A stretch of DNA of 64,000 nt, from NCBI RefSeq assembly GCF_900091515.1, contig NZ_LT607410.1, positions 2,232,001-2,296,000 of the forward strand, given 5' to 3'. Positions 1 to 9,459 of this stretch are shown here, piece by piece. Made by a program: the position numbers and the translations under genes. Source of the DNA: Micromonospora purpureochromogenes (GTDB taxonomy: Bacteria; Actinomycetota; Actinomycetes; Mycobacteriales; Micromonosporaceae). The notes beneath the pieces are model-generated. The model saw nothing but the letters and a program-made list of their open reading frames with translations. It did no database searches and was not told the origin of the DNA. Positions within the stretch are counted from its first letter, which is position 1. Each line of letters opens with the position of its first letter.

Positions 1-12
1 GCAGCGGGTTTG

Positions 13-1740
13 ATGGGCCGCGTGCCGACCTCTCCGCGACGTGCCGGCGTCGCCCTCGCCGCCCTGACCGCGCTGCTCGTCTCCGGGTGCGCGACGGAGC
101 CGGAACAACCGGGCCTGGCGCCGAGCCCGTCGGCCTCCGCCACGCCCGGCCCGACCGCCACCCCGGCGGCCGACCCGGCCGCCCGGGCCGCCGCGCTGGT
201 CGGCACGCTCGCCGACGAGGACCTGGTCGGCCAGGTGCTGATGCCCTACGCGTACGGCAGTTCCGCCACCGACGTCACCGCCGCCTCGGCCGCCGGCAAC
301 CGCGCCCTCGCCGGGGTCGACACCCCCGCCGAGATGGTCGCGAAGTACCGCCTGGGCGGGGTGATCCTGGTCGGCTTCAGCGCCGACGACCCGACCTCCG
401 GCAACCAGGCCACCACCAACGTCGACAACCCGGCCCAGGTGCGCGACCTCACCACCGGGCTGCGCGCCGCCGCGGCGAAGCTGCCCGCCGGGGCGGCACC
501 CTTCCTGATCGGCACCGACCAGGAGTACGGCGTGGTGACCCGGATCACCGACGGGGTGACCACGCTGCCCAGCGCGCTGGCCGCCGGGGCGGCCGACGAC
601 CCGGCGCTGACCGAGGCCGCCTGGCGGGCTGCCGGCGCCGAACTGGCCGCGATGGGGATCAACCTGGACTTCGCCCCGGTCGCCGACGTGCTGGCCACCC
701 GCAGCACGGTGATCGGCTCCCGCTCCTTCGGCGCCGACCCGAAGCGGGCGTCCGCCCAGGTCGCCGGCGCGGTGAAGGGCCTGCAGAGCGCCGGCGTCGC
801 GGCCAGCGTCAAGCACTTCCCCGGCCACGGGCTCAGCGCCGCCGACTCGCACAAGGACCTGCCGGTGATCGGCCAGCCGCGCAAGGAACTCGACGCCACC
901 GCGTTCCCGCCGTTCACCGCCGGCATCGACGCCGGGGCGATGGCGGTGATGTCGGCCCACCTCGACGTCAAGGCGGTCGACCCGGGCACCCCGGCCACCT
1001 TCTCCCGCAAGCTCCTCACCGACGTGCTGCGCGGGCAGCTCGGCTTCCGGGGCGTGGTGATCACCGACGGGATGAACATGGCGCCGGCCAAGCGCTGGTC
1101 GCCGGGCGAGGCCGCGGTCCGGGCGCTGCTGGCCGGCAACGACCTGATCCTGATGACGCCGCACGTCGGTCGGGCGTACGACGGGCTGCTCGCCGCGCTG
1201 CGCGACGGGTCGCTGCCCCGGCCCCGGCTGGTCGAGGCGGTCACCCGGGTGCTGACCATGAAGTTCCAGCTCGCCGACCGGCCCGCCCCGGCGATGTCCA
1301 CGCTGAACAGCGCGGAGCACCGCAGGGCGGCGCAGGCCCTCGCGGCGGCGGCGGTGACCGTGCTGCGCGGCTCCTGCGGCGCCCCGGTCCGCGGCCCGGT
1401 GACCGTCACCTCCTCCGCCGGCCGGGACCGCACCCGGGCCGCGCTGACCGAGGCGCTCACCGCGGCCGGGGTGCCGGTGGCGCCGAGCGGCGGCACCAAG
1501 GTGCACCTGGTCGGCTACGGCGACGGCGCGGACGACCTGAGCGCCGACGCGGCGGTGACGGTGGCCATGGACACCCCGTACGTGCTGGAGAAGGCGAAGT
1601 CGCCGACCCTGCTGGCCACCTACTCCTCCAGCCGTACCTCGATGACCGCCCTCGCCGACGTGCTCGCCGGCCGGCAGCGGCCGGGCGGCCGGTCGCCGGT
1701 GCGGGTGCCGGGGCTGCCGGCCACCACCTGCCCGGCCTGA
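13..1740 (+). CDS. Family 3 glycoside hydrolase lipoprotein (NagZ-like)
   Basis: This is probably an exported beta-N-acetylhexosaminidase-type enzyme acting on cell-wall or other amino-sugar glycosides. The N-terminus has Arg residues, a hydrophobic stretch and a lipobox (LVSGC, lipidated Cys about residue 26). An Ala/Pro/Ser/Thr linker follows. The catalytic part has the NagZ-type loop KHFPGHG near residue 267 with a following SH, and the nucleophile motif ITDGM near residue 352. The C-terminal part is a shorter second domain. At 575 aa it is longer than cytoplasmic NagZ (about 340 aa), as in Gram-positive exported versions. A TTG directly precedes the ATG at 13; I prefer the ATG. The upstream promoter lies outside the window. 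Substrate is inferred from the family. Confidence 0.85.
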   Translation: MGRVPTSPRRAGVALAALTALLVSGCATEPEQPGLAPSPSASATPGPTATPAADPAARAAALVGTLADEDLVGQVLMPYAYGSSATDVTAASAAGNRALAGVDTPAEMVAKYRLGGVILVGFSADDPTSGNQATTNVDNPAQVRDLTTGLRAAAAKLPAGAAPFLIGTDQEYGVVTRITDGVTTLPSALAAGAADDPALTEAAWRAAGAELAAMGINLDFAPVADVLATRSTVIGSRSFGADPKRASAQVAGAVKGLQSAGVAASVKHFPGHGLSAADSHKDLPVIGQPRKELDATAFPPFTAGIDAGAMAVMSAHLDVKAVDPGTPATFSRKLLTDVLRGQLGFRGVVITDGMNMAPAKRWSPGEAAVRALLAGNDLILMTPHVGRAYDGLLAALRDGSLPRPRLVEAVTRVLTMKFQLADRPAPAMSTLNSAEHRRAAQALAAAAVTVLRGSCGAPVRGPVTVTSSAGRDRTRAALTEALTAAGVPVAPSGGTKVHLVGYGDGADDLSADAAVTVAMDTPYVLEKAKSPTLLATYSSSRTSMTALADVLAGRQRPGGRSPVRVPGLPATTCPA

Positions 1741-1780
1741 GGTCTCCCACGACCGGCCCGGGCGGTGCCCGTCCGGCTGA

Positions 1781-1786
1781 TAGCGT
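1781..1786 (+). promoter_or_regulatory. Putative -10 hexamer for the glycosyltransferase operon
   Basis: TAGCGT lies 44 nt before the GTG start at 1831. A GGGAGGGG ribosome site lies between them, so this would be a leadered transcript. No convincing -35 is visible. Confidence 0.4.
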
Positions 1787-1830
1787 GCGGTGGTCCACCA
1801 GGGGAAAGACGCGCGGGAGGGGCGAGCGCC

Positions 1831-2856
1831 GTGACGCGACCGGAGCCGGCCCTCTCGGTGGTGGTGCCGATGTTCGACGAGATGAGCGTCCTGCCGCTGC
1901 TCGCCCGGCGGCTGCGCGCGGTCCTCGACGGCCTCGGCGAGGCGTACGAGGTGGTGGCCGTCGACGACGGCAGCACCGACGGCACCGGGGCCGGGCTGGC
2001 CGCGCTGCGCGCCGGCTGGCCCCAGTTGCGGGTGCTGCGGCTGCGCCGCAACAGCGGCCACCAGGCGGCCCTGGTCGCCGGGGTGCTCCGGGCCCGCGGC
2101 CGGTACGTGGTCAGCATCGACGCTGACCTCCAGGACCCGCCCGAGACGATCGTCGAGATGCTCCGCCTCGCCCGCGCCGACGACCTCGACATCGTCTACG
2201 GCGTCCGGGCCGACCGCCGCACCGACAGCGCGTTCAAGCGGTGGACCGCGGCCGGCTACTACCGGCTGATGCGCCGCCTGGTCGGCAAGCAGGTGCCCGC
2301 TCAGGCCGGCGACTTCCGGCTGCTCAGCCGCGCCGCCGTCGAGGCGCTGCGGGAGCTGCCCGAGCGCAGCCCGGTGCTGCGGCTGGTGGTGCCCTGGCTC
2401 GGCTTCCCCAGCGGCGAGGTCAGTTACCAGCGCGACGAGCGGGCCGCCGGCCGGACGAAGTACCCGCTGTCCCGGATGGCCGGGCTGGCCGCCGAGAGCG
2501 TCACCAGCTTCTCCGCCGCGCCGCTGCGCTTCGCCACCTGGCTCGGCCTGGCCGGGGTGGCGGTCTGCGGGGTGCTGGTGGTGGTGGCCGTCCTCGCCTG
2601 GCTGGCCGGATCCACCGTCTCCGGCTGGCCCTCGCTCTACGTGGCGGTGCTCTTCCTCGGCGCCGTGCAACTGCTCTGCCTCGGCCTGCTCGGCGAGTAC
2701 GTGGCCCGGATCTACACCGCCGTGCAGGGTCGGCCGGCGTACTTCGTCGCCGCCGACAGCGCCGACAGTCCCGACAGCGCCGACAGCCCTGCGGCCGGAG
2801 TGGACGCCGCCGCCGGCCCGGCGGGCGCGGGCGAGCTGGCCGACAGCCTGCGGTGA
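1831..2856 (+). CDS. Family 2 glycosyltransferase, polyprenyl-phosphate type
   Basis: This enzyme probably moves a sugar from a nucleotide donor to a polyprenyl phosphate at the inner membrane face (DPM1/GtrB-like). The N-terminal GT-A domain has DDGSTDGT and the metal-binding DADLQDPPE. Two C-terminal membrane segments follow (about residues 230-255 and 270-290), then a short tail with Ala-Asp-Ser repeats. The start is the GTG preceded by GGGAGGGG; an in-frame upstream start at 1765 has no ribosome site. It overlaps the next gene by 4 bases (GTGA), so the two are translationally coupled. The product is 341 aa, normal for the family. The coupled membrane protein may use the lipid-linked sugar. 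Confidence 0.85.
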   Translation: MTRPEPALSVVVPMFDEMSVLPLLARRLRAVLDGLGEAYEVVAVDDGSTDGTGAGLAALRAGWPQLRVLRLRRNSGHQAALVAGVLRARGRYVVSIDADLQDPPETIVEMLRLARADDLDIVYGVRADRRTDSAFKRWTAAGYYRLMRRLVGKQVPAQAGDFRLLSRAAVEALRELPERSPVLRLVVPWLGFPSGEVSYQRDERAAGRTKYPLSRMAGLAAESVTSFSAAPLRFATWLGLAGVAVCGVLVVVAVLAWLAGSTVSGWPSLYVAVLFLGAVQLLCLGLLGEYVARIYTAVQGRPAYFVAADSADSPDSADSPAAGVDAAAGPAGAGELADSLR

Positions 2857-5132
2857 CCGCCCTCGCCACCGGCGACGCCGCCCGCGCCGCCGCCGCGCCG
2901 CGCCGCCGGCCGGCCCCGGCCCGCTTCGCGCCGGCCCTGTCCGGGTACGCCTTCGTCGCGGTCACCCTGCTCGCCGCCGGCACCCCCGCGGCGGACCTGA
3001 TCCGCTACACGCTCTACGCCACGCTCGCCGTGGCGCTGCCCGGCACGCTGCTCTGGCGCACGCTGCGCCGCCGGCCGCACACCCTGGTCGAGGACGTGGC
3101 GATGGGCAGCGCCCTCGGACTGGTGCTGGAGCTGATCGCCTGGGCCGCCTGCACCGCCGCCGGCCTGCCGGGCTGGCTGCGGCTCTGGCCGGTGGCGGTG
3201 CTGCTGCCGTACGCCGCCGTGCCCCGGCTGCGCCGGCACTGGCGGGCCGGCGGGACGACCCCGGTGCCGACCGGCTGGGCCTGGTCGCTCGCCGGGGTGG
3301 TCGCCGGGTTCACCCTCTACCTCAGCGAGTCGTTCCTGCGGGTCAACCCGGTGCTGCCCACCGACGAGGGGCAGGCCCAGTACATCGACCTGGCGTTCCA
3401 GCTCTCGCTGGCCGGCGCGGCCACCCACCAGGTGCCCCCGGAGGTCCCCCAGGTGGCCGGCGAGGCGCTGCACTACCACTGGTTCGGCTTCGCCCACCTC
3501 GCGGCGGCCAGCCTGGTCAGCGGCGTCGACCTGCCCACGGTCTTCTTCCGGCTCGCCGTGCCGGCGCTCTGCGCGCTCGCCGCCATGCTGGTCGCGGTGG
3601 TCGGCTGGCGGGTCACCGGCCGGCCGTACGCCGGGGTGGTCGCCGCCGGGCTGATGTTCACCGTCGGGGAGTTCGGCTTCGAGAACGGGCTGCGGCAGCT
3701 CTTCGGCAGCCAGGTCACCTTCATCGTCTGGGGCAGCCCGTCGATGACGTACAGCTGGGTGCTGCTGCTGCCGCTGATCGCCGTGCTGGCCGAGATCGTC
3801 GGTCGGGCCCGGGGCAGCACCGTCCCGCCGGTGGGCCGGGGCGCCTGGGTGCTGGCGGTCCTGCTGCTCGCCGCCTCCACCGGGGCCAAGGCCAGCTCGG
3901 TGCCGGTGGTGCTGGCCGCGCTGGTGTTCACCGTCGCGGTGATGCTGGTGGGGCGGCGGCGACCGTCCCGGCCGGTGCTCGTCGCGGCGGCGCTGGCCCT
4001 GGCGGCGCAGGTGTTCGCCACCGCCGTCCTCTTCGCCTTCGAGAGCCACGGCGTGACCGTGCAACCCTTCTCCGGGCTGCGCCCGTACGTCGGCGAGGGG
4101 CACTCCGGTCCGGTGACCGCGCTGCTCTGGGCCGGGGTCCTGGTCGCCTTCCTGCTCAACCTCCAGCTCCGCCTCGCCGGCGTGGTGGCGCTGCTGAGGC
4201 TGCGCCGGTGGCGGCTGGAGCCGGCGCAGGTCTTCCTGCTCGGCGGGGCGCTGGCCGGTCCGGCGGTCTACCTGCTGGTCGCCCACCCGGGCAGCAGCAA
4301 CCAGTACTTCACCCGGACCGGCTTCGCCTTCGGGGTGCTGCTGTCCGGCTGGGGCTTCGTCGAGCTGCTGGACCGGGCCGCACTCACGACCCGGGGACGG
4401 GTGCTGCTCGGCGCTGGCGCGGCCAGCCTCGCGCTGGCACTGACCGCGTACCAGCTGCGCTTCCCGGCGACCGTGCCGCCCGACCGGCCGTACGCCGCGG
4501 TGCTGCCGCTGCTCTGCTGGGCGGCGGCCCTGCTGCTGGCGGTCGTCCTGGTGGCCCTGCTCTGGCCGGGGCTGGTCGACCGCTGGCCCGGGCTGGCCGG
4601 CCGGGGTCCGCTGGTGCTGCTCACCGCCGTGCTGGTGGCCGGCGCGCCGGGCCTGGTGCTCGACGCGGCGGCCGCCCGGTACTTCACCAACGGCGGGGCG
4701 TACGCGGTGGAGCGGATGCCGGCCTCCCGGGTGCAGGCGGCCCGCTGGGTGCGCGCGCACAGCGCGCCGGAGGACGTGCTGGCGACCAACGTGCACTGCC
4801 GGGTGGTGGTGAGCGGCTGGTGCGACGCCCGTTCGTTCTGGCTCAGCGGCTACGCCGAGCGGCCGGTGCTGGTGGAGGGCTGGGCGTTCGCGCCCCGGAT
4901 GGTGGGCCGGCCCGAAGGCCCGTACGCCCCGTTCTGGGACGCCGAGCGGCTGCGCGCCAACGACGCCGCGTTCACCGCGCCCACCGCCGCCGGCCTGGCC
5001 GAACTGCGCGACCGGTACGGCGTGCGCTGGCTGGTGGTCGACCGCACGGTCGACGCGGAGTCCCCGGACCTGGCTGAGCTGGCCGACCTGCGCCACGAGA
5101 ACGGGCGGATGGCCGTCTACCGCCTGCGGTGA
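2853..5132 (+). CDS. Large polytopic membrane protein, GT-C-like, unassigned
   Basis: This is a 759-aa protein with more than ten predicted membrane helices and an extracytoplasmic C-terminal domain (about residues 620-759). I did not recognise a named family. Coupling to the polyprenyl glycosyltransferase suggests a GT-C-type transferase or a DUF6541-like envelope protein that uses lipid-linked sugars. The motif LPTDEGQAQ after the early helices resembles the acidic first loop of GT-C enzymes. The start is the GTG overlapping the stop of the upstream gene, which excludes the longer in-frame extension at 2241. Function is inference from topology and context. Confidence 0.7.
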   Translation: MTALATGDAARAAAAPRRRPAPARFAPALSGYAFVAVTLLAAGTPAADLIRYTLYATLAVALPGTLLWRTLRRRPHTLVEDVAMGSALGLVLELIAWAACTAAGLPGWLRLWPVAVLLPYAAVPRLRRHWRAGGTTPVPTGWAWSLAGVVAGFTLYLSESFLRVNPVLPTDEGQAQYIDLAFQLSLAGAATHQVPPEVPQVAGEALHYHWFGFAHLAAASLVSGVDLPTVFFRLAVPALCALAAMLVAVVGWRVTGRPYAGVVAAGLMFTVGEFGFENGLRQLFGSQVTFIVWGSPSMTYSWVLLLPLIAVLAEIVGRARGSTVPPVGRGAWVLAVLLLAASTGAKASSVPVVLAALVFTVAVMLVGRRRPSRPVLVAAALALAAQVFATAVLFAFESHGVTVQPFSGLRPYVGEGHSGPVTALLWAGVLVAFLLNLQLRLAGVVALLRLRRWRLEPAQVFLLGGALAGPAVYLLVAHPGSSNQYFTRTGFAFGVLLSGWGFVELLDRAALTTRGRVLLGAGAASLALALTAYQLRFPATVPPDRPYAAVLPLLCWAAALLLAVVLVALLWPGLVDRWPGLAGRGPLVLLTAVLVAGAPGLVLDAAAARYFTNGGAYAVERMPASRVQAARWVRAHSAPEDVLATNVHCRVVVSGWCDARSFWLSGYAERPVLVEGWAFAPRMVGRPEGPYAPFWDAERLRANDAAFTAPTAAGLAELRDRYGVRWLVVDRTVDAESPDLAELADLRHENGRMAVYRLR

Positions 5133-5169
5133 CGCCCGGCCCACCACCGGCGGGCCGCGCGCCCGGCGC

Positions 5170-5799
5170 TCACTTCGGCAGGTTGGTGCTCGACTTGGCC
5201 AGCTGGTACGCCGGGAGTATCGGGGTGAGCTCCTCGTAGTCCGCCCCGCCGAGGGTGATCAGGATCTTGCCGTAGAGGCTGGACACCAGGATCGCCCGCT
5301 TCCGTCCGTCGTCACCGGTCCAGGTCGCCTCGAACGAGTCCAGCGGGCCGGCCTTGGTGCGCCGGTACTGCCGCTCCCTGGCCGGGCCGTAGTCGTCGAT
5401 GAACTTGTCCAGGGTGATCTGGGGCGTCCGGGGCGTCGCCCCCTCGATCCGCCAGACCCGCAGGAAGCCGATGTGCCCGGCCGGCTTGGCGTCGATCTCG
5501 CAGAGCGGCACCGCCGGTCCGATCTGGAAGTCCTTGGGGGACATGACGGCCTTGACCTTCCACTTCGCCGGCACCGAGAAGGTGATCGGCAGCGGGCAGG
5601 TGCTGCCCTTCGGGCCGACCGTGCTGCCGGCGGCGGCCGGGGCGACCTCGTCGTGCCAGGGTGGACCGGCCGCGATCGGCGAGGCGGTCGGGCTGGCCGA
5701 CGGCGACGGCGACGGCGCCACGGCGGTTTCCTTCGCGTCCTCGGTGCAGCCGGCCACGGTCAGGGTGAGCGCGGCCAGTACGGCCACCCGTCGAATCAT
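5170..5799 (-). CDS. Putative lipoprotein of unknown function
   Basis: This 209-aa protein has a short N-terminal signal ending in the lipobox TVAGC, then a Ser/Pro-rich spacer and a soluble domain with no family I recognise. The start ATG has GGGGGA 8 nt upstream. It converges with the membrane protein gene, whose stop is only 37 bases away. It is probably anchored on the outer face of the membrane. The domain contains a mid-protein Cys pair (CPLP and PLCEID) that could form a disulfide after export. Confidence 0.7.
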   Translation of the reverse strand: MIRRVAVLAALTLTVAGCTEDAKETAVAPSPSPSASPTASPIAAGPPWHDEVAPAAAGSTVGPKGSTCPLPITFSVPAKWKVKAVMSPKDFQIGPAVPLCEIDAKPAGHIGFLRVWRIEGATPRTPQITLDKFIDDYGPARERQYRRTKAGPLDSFEATWTGDDGRKRAILVSSLYGKILITLGGADYEELTPILPAYQLAKSSTNLPK

Positions 5800-5886
5800 C
5801 TGTCACGTCCCCCGTCGGATCTCGTGCCGTCGACGCGACGGCCGGCCGATGCTAGTCGACGGGACGCTTCCGCGGGGGCCCGCGGC

Positions 5887-6597
5887 TCAGGCCGGACGGT
5901 GGGCGCGCAGCATCAGCGAGACCCCGGGCAGCGACCGCACCGGCAGGTACCGCTCGGCGGTGACGACTGTGCGCAGCCCCAGGTTGACCAGCGGGTGCAG
6001 GTCGTCCAGGTCGCTGCCGGTGGAGGTGCGGCGTCGCCAGGCGGCAACCGGCCGGAGCAGCACGTTCCAGCTCCACAGCTCGTCGACCACCAGGCCGGCC
6101 TTCTCCACCACCGCCCGCAGCGACTCCCGGTCGTAGCGGCGGACGTGCCCGACCGCCACGTCGTGGGCCGACCAGAGCGCCATGTCGCAGGGCACCGCGA
6201 TCAGGGCGGTCCCGCCGGGGCGCAGCGTGCGGCGGATCTCGGCGGCGGCCAGGTGGTCCTCGTCGAAGTGTTCGAGGATGTCGAAGGCGACCACCAGGCC
6301 GAGGCTCGCCGATCCGACGGGCAGGTGCCGGGCGTCGGCCCGGATCACGTCGAGCCCGCGTTCCCGGGCCACCCCGGCGCCGTCGACGCTGTACTCCAGG
6401 GCCACCGGGCGCCACCCGTGCGCCCGCAGCACCCGGGTGTTGCCGCCGCCGGCCGCGCCGACGTCCAGCGCCCGCCCGGGACGTGCCCCGGCGGCGGCCA
6501 GCCGGCGCAGCGACCGGGCCAGCAGGGCCCGCCGCTCGCGGTACCACCAGTGGGTGTCCTCGAGCGCGGCGAGCTTGCGGATCTCCGTCGCTTCCAC
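5887..6597 (-). CDS. Class I SAM-dependent methyltransferase
   Basis: This 236-aa protein has the SAM-binding motif I ([11 protein letters not shown], about residues 41-51) and the downstream FDILEHF that follows the acidic motif. It is typical of small-molecule or lipid methyltransferases of the Methyltransf_11/23 type. The N-terminal HWWYRERRA is common in sugar- or lipid-linked methyltransferases. The GTG start has GAGGAG upstream, and TAGGGT lies further upstream as a possible -10. The substrate cannot be told. Neighbouring glycosyltransferase genes suggest envelope glycan or lipid modification, but this is weak. Confidence 0.8.
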   Translation of the reverse strand: MEATEIRKLAALEDTHWWYRERRALLARSLRRLAAAGARPGRALDVGAAGGGNTRVLRAHGWRPVALEYSVDGAGVARERGLDVIRADARHLPVGSASLGLVVAFDILEHFDEDHLAAAEIRRTLRPGGTALIAVPCDMALWSAHDVAVGHVRRYDRESLRAVVEKAGLVVDELWSWNVLLRPVAAWRRRTSTGSDLDDLHPLVNLGLRTVVTAERYLPVRSLPGVSLMLRAHRPA

Positions 6598-6732
6598 GGC
6601 CTGCTCCTCGCGGGTTCGGCGGCCCTCACCCTAACCGCCCGGTTTGTGACCGCAGGCAGGAGTGGACCGGCACCTACCGCCGGGGCAACGAGCGGACCGC
6701 CCGGCAGCACGCGCAACCGGGGCTGAGACGCG

Positions 6733-6768
6733 GTCAGGGCCCGCGCCCGGAAAGGCGCGGACCCTGAC
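6733..6768 (-). terminator. Hairpin terminator after the fatty-acid synthase operon
   Basis: Arms 6733-6747 and 6754-6768 form a 15-bp stem with a single C/A mismatch and a 6-nt loop (CGGAAA). It lies 16 nt beyond the accD stop. There is no long T-tract, as usual in GC-rich actinobacteria. Confidence 0.8.
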
Positions 6769-6783
6769 TGGTACGACCGGTGT

Positions 6784-8208
6784 CTACAGCGGGATGTTGC
6801 CGTGCGCGCCCCGGGCGGCGGGCGCCCCGGCGAGCGCCTCGGCGATCCGGCGCCGGGTCTCCTCCGGCTTGATCACGTCGTCCACCACGCCGATCTCCAG
6901 CGCCCGGTTCACCCCGCCGGCGACCCGGGTCTGCTCCTCGATCAGCTGCGCGCGCAGCGTCTCGCGCTCCTCCGACGGGGCGGCGGCGAGCTTCTTGCGG
7001 TGCAGGATGTTGACCGCCGCGCTGGCGCCCATCACCGCGACCTCCGCGTTCGGCCAGGCGAAGACCGCGGTCGCGCCGAGCGAGCGGGAGTTCATCGCGA
7101 TGTACGCGCCGCCGTACGCCTTGCGGGTCACCAGCGTCACCCGCGGCACCACCGCCTCGGCGAAGGCGTGCAGCAGCTTCGCCCCGCGCCGGACCACGCC
7201 GTCCCACTCCTGGCCCAGGCCGGGAAGATAACCGGGCACGTCGACCAGCACGATCAGCGGCACCCCGAGCGAGTCGCACATCCGCACGAAGCGGGCCGCC
7301 TTCTCGGCGCTGGACGCGTCGAGGCAGCCACCCAGCCGCAACGGGTTGTTGGCGATCACGCCGACCGTCCGGCCGGCGAACCGGCCGAGCGTGGTGACCA
7401 CGTTCGGCGCCCACTTGGCGTGCAGCTCCACGCCGGGGGCGTCCAGCAGCGCCTTGACCACCGGCTTGACGTCGTACGCCCGGTTGGTCTCGGCCGGCAT
7501 CTTCGCCATCAGGTCGTGGCCGTCCTCGACGCCGGTCGCCACGTCGTCGGGGGAGAGCCGGCCCTGGCGGCCGAGCAGCGCGGCGAGCTTGCGCGACTCG
7601 ACCATCGCCGCCTCGTCGTCGGCGCAGGTCACGTGCACCACGCCGGAGCGCCGGCCGTGCGGCTCGGGGCCGCCGAGCCGCTCCATGTCGACCTGCTCGC
7701 CGGTGACGCTGCGGACCACCTCGGGGCCGGTGACGAAGATCCGCCCGGCGCCGCTCATCACCACGATGTCGGTCAGCGCCGGCCCGTACGCCGCACCACC
7801 GGCCGCCGGACCGAGCACCACCGAGATCTGCGGCACCCGGCCGGAGGCGCGCACCATGGCGGCGAAGACCTGCCCGACGGCGTCGAGCGCGACCACGCCC
7901 TCGGCCAGCCGGGCGCCGCCGGAGTGCCAGAGGCCGAGCACCGGCACCCGCTCCCGGACGGCGGTGTCGATCGCGTCGACGACGTGCCGGCACCCCTCGG
8001 TGCCCATCGCGCCGCCCATCTTCGTGGCGTCCGTGGCGTACGCGATCGCCGGCGTGCCGTCGATCTCACCCCGCGCCCAGAGGACGCCGGAGGTGTCCCG
8101 CGGCGCCAGCAGGCGCAGCGAACCGGCGTCGAACAGGGCCCGGAGGCGCAGCTCCGGATCCCGGTAGTCCACGATGGATGTGTCCGCACCAACGGCGGTG
8201 GTGGTCAC
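6784..8208 (-). CDS. accD: Acyl-CoA carboxylase carboxyltransferase (beta) subunit
   Basis: This subunit transfers CO2 from carboxybiotin to acetyl- or propionyl-CoA, making malonyl- or methylmalonyl-CoA. The 474-aa protein contains both crotonase-like halves: an N-terminal part with LGLWHSGGARLAEG and oxyanion glycines (GPAAGGAAYGPAL), and a C-terminal part with FVRMCDSLGVPLI and GGAYIAMNSR. No biotin domain or CoA-partner subunit is fused. The GTG start at 8208 has GGAGG 5 nt upstream; the TTG at 8220 would remove that spacing. It is the last gene of the fab operon, 22 nt after fabF, matching the placement of accD6 after the KAS genes in mycobacteria. Supplying malonyl-CoA to FabD is the likely role. 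Confidence 0.88.
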   Translation of the reverse strand: MTTTAVGADTSIVDYRDPELRLRALFDAGSLRLLAPRDTSGVLWARGEIDGTPAIAYATDATKMGGAMGTEGCRHVVDAIDTAVRERVPVLGLWHSGGARLAEGVVALDAVGQVFAAMVRASGRVPQISVVLGPAAGGAAYGPALTDIVVMSGAGRIFVTGPEVVRSVTGEQVDMERLGGPEPHGRRSGVVHVTCADDEAAMVESRKLAALLGRQGRLSPDDVATGVEDGHDLMAKMPAETNRAYDVKPVVKALLDAPGVELHAKWAPNVVTTLGRFAGRTVGVIANNPLRLGGCLDASSAEKAARFVRMCDSLGVPLIVLVDVPGYLPGLGQEWDGVVRRGAKLLHAFAEAVVPRVTLVTRKAYGGAYIAMNSRSLGATAVFAWPNAEVAVMGASAAVNILHRKKLAAAPSEERETLRAQLIEEQTRVAGGVNRALEIGVVDDVIKPEETRRRIAEALAGAPAARGAHGNIPL

Positions 8209-8230
8209 GGGAGCCTCCAAGGCTGTGGTC

Positions 8231-9457
8231 TCAGGCCCGCGTGAAGACGAGAGCCACGTTGTGTCCGCCGAAGCCGAACGAGTTGTTCAGCGCGGCGGGG
8301 ATGTCCAGGTGGCGCGCCTTGTTGGCGGCCACCTCCAGAGTGAGGCCGTCGTCCGGGTCGTCGAGGTTGATCGTCGGGGGTACGACACCGTCGCGAATCG
8401 CCAGGATCGTGGCGATGGACTCCAGCGCGCCCGCCGCGCCCAGCAGGTGACCGGTCATGGACTTGGTGGCGGTCAGCACCGGGTGGTCGCCGAGCGCCTC
8501 GTGCAGCGCCTTGATCTCGGCGATGTCGCCGACCGGGGTCGAGGTGGCGTGCGCGTTGACGTGCACGATGTCCGACTTCGCCACGTCCGCGTCGGCGATC
8601 GCCTTGGCGATGGCCCGGATCGCGCCGGCACCGTCCGGGTGCGGCTGGACGATGTCGTAGCCGTCGGAGGTGATGCCCGAACCGGCCAGCCGCGCGTACA
8701 CCCGGGCGCCCCGGGCGGCCGCGTGCTCGGCCCGCTCCAGCACCAGGATGCCGGCGCCCTCGCCGAGCACGAACCCGTCGCGGCCCTTGTCCCAGGGGCG
8801 GGAGGCGCGCTCCGGCTCGTCGTTGCGGGTCGACATGGCGCGCATCGAGCTGAAGCCGGCGATCGGCAGCTGGTGGATGACCGCCTCGGTGCCGCCGGCC
8901 ACCACCACGTCGGCCCGGCCGGCACGAATCATGTCCATGCCGAGCGCGATGGCCTCCGCGCCGGTCGCGCAGGCGCTGGCCACCGAGTGGACGCCCGCCC
9001 GGGCGCCCAGCTCCAGCCCCACCCAGGCGGCGGGGCCGTTGGGCATCAGCATCGGGATGGTGTGCGGGGAGACCCGGCGCGGGCCGGACGCCTCCAGGAT
9101 GTCGTCCTGGGCGAGCAGGGTCAGCGCGCCGCCGATGCCGGAGCCGACGCTGACGCCCAGCCGGTCCGGGTCGGGCCCGGAGTCGGCCAGGCCGGCGTCC
9201 GCCCAGGCCTGCTGCGCCGCGATGATCGCGATCGCCTCGGAACGGTCGAGCCGGCGGAGCTTGACCCGGTCCAGCAGGCCGGCCGGGTCGACGGCCAGCT
9301 GGGCCGCGATCCGGACCGGCAGCTGCCCGGCCCACTCCTGGGTGAGCGCACTCACCCCGGAGCGGCCGGCGAGCATGGCGTCCCAGGTCGACGCGACGTC
9401 CCCGCCCAGCGGGGTGGTCGCGCCGAGCCCGGTGACGACGACGTCGATGCGACTCAT
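8231..9457 (-). CDS. fabF: Beta-ketoacyl-ACP synthase II
   Basis: This condensing enzyme elongates fatty acyl chains with malonyl-ACP. It has the Cys-His-His triad of KAS I/II: Cys in ASACATG (about residue 163), His in NAHATSTPVGD, and His in SMTGHLLGAAG. The length of 408 aa is standard. It starts 2 nt after the acpP stop, so the two are cotranscribed. The C-terminal NNSFGFGGHN glycine loop is intact. It sits in the usual actinomycete order fabD-fabH-acpP-fabF. Confidence 0.95.
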   Translation of the reverse strand: MSRIDVVVTGLGATTPLGGDVASTWDAMLAGRSGVSALTQEWAGQLPVRIAAQLAVDPAGLLDRVKLRRLDRSEAIAIIAAQQAWADAGLADSGPDPDRLGVSVGSGIGGALTLLAQDDILEASGPRRVSPHTIPMLMPNGPAAWVGLELGARAGVHSVASACATGAEAIALGMDMIRAGRADVVVAGGTEAVIHQLPIAGFSSMRAMSTRNDEPERASRPWDKGRDGFVLGEGAGILVLERAEHAAARGARVYARLAGSGITSDGYDIVQPHPDGAGAIRAIAKAIADADVAKSDIVHVNAHATSTPVGDIAEIKALHEALGDHPVLTATKSMTGHLLGAAGALESIATILAIRDGVVPPTINLDDPDDGLTLEVAANKARHLDIPAALNNSFGFGGHNVALVFTRA

Positions 9458-9459
9458 GA

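Noticed and set aside
2712..5147. 811-codon open frame on the minus strand
   Set aside because: It is antisense to the coupled membrane protein and is rich in Gln/His/Arg/Gly as expected of a GC-rich shadow frame; no start site or domain.
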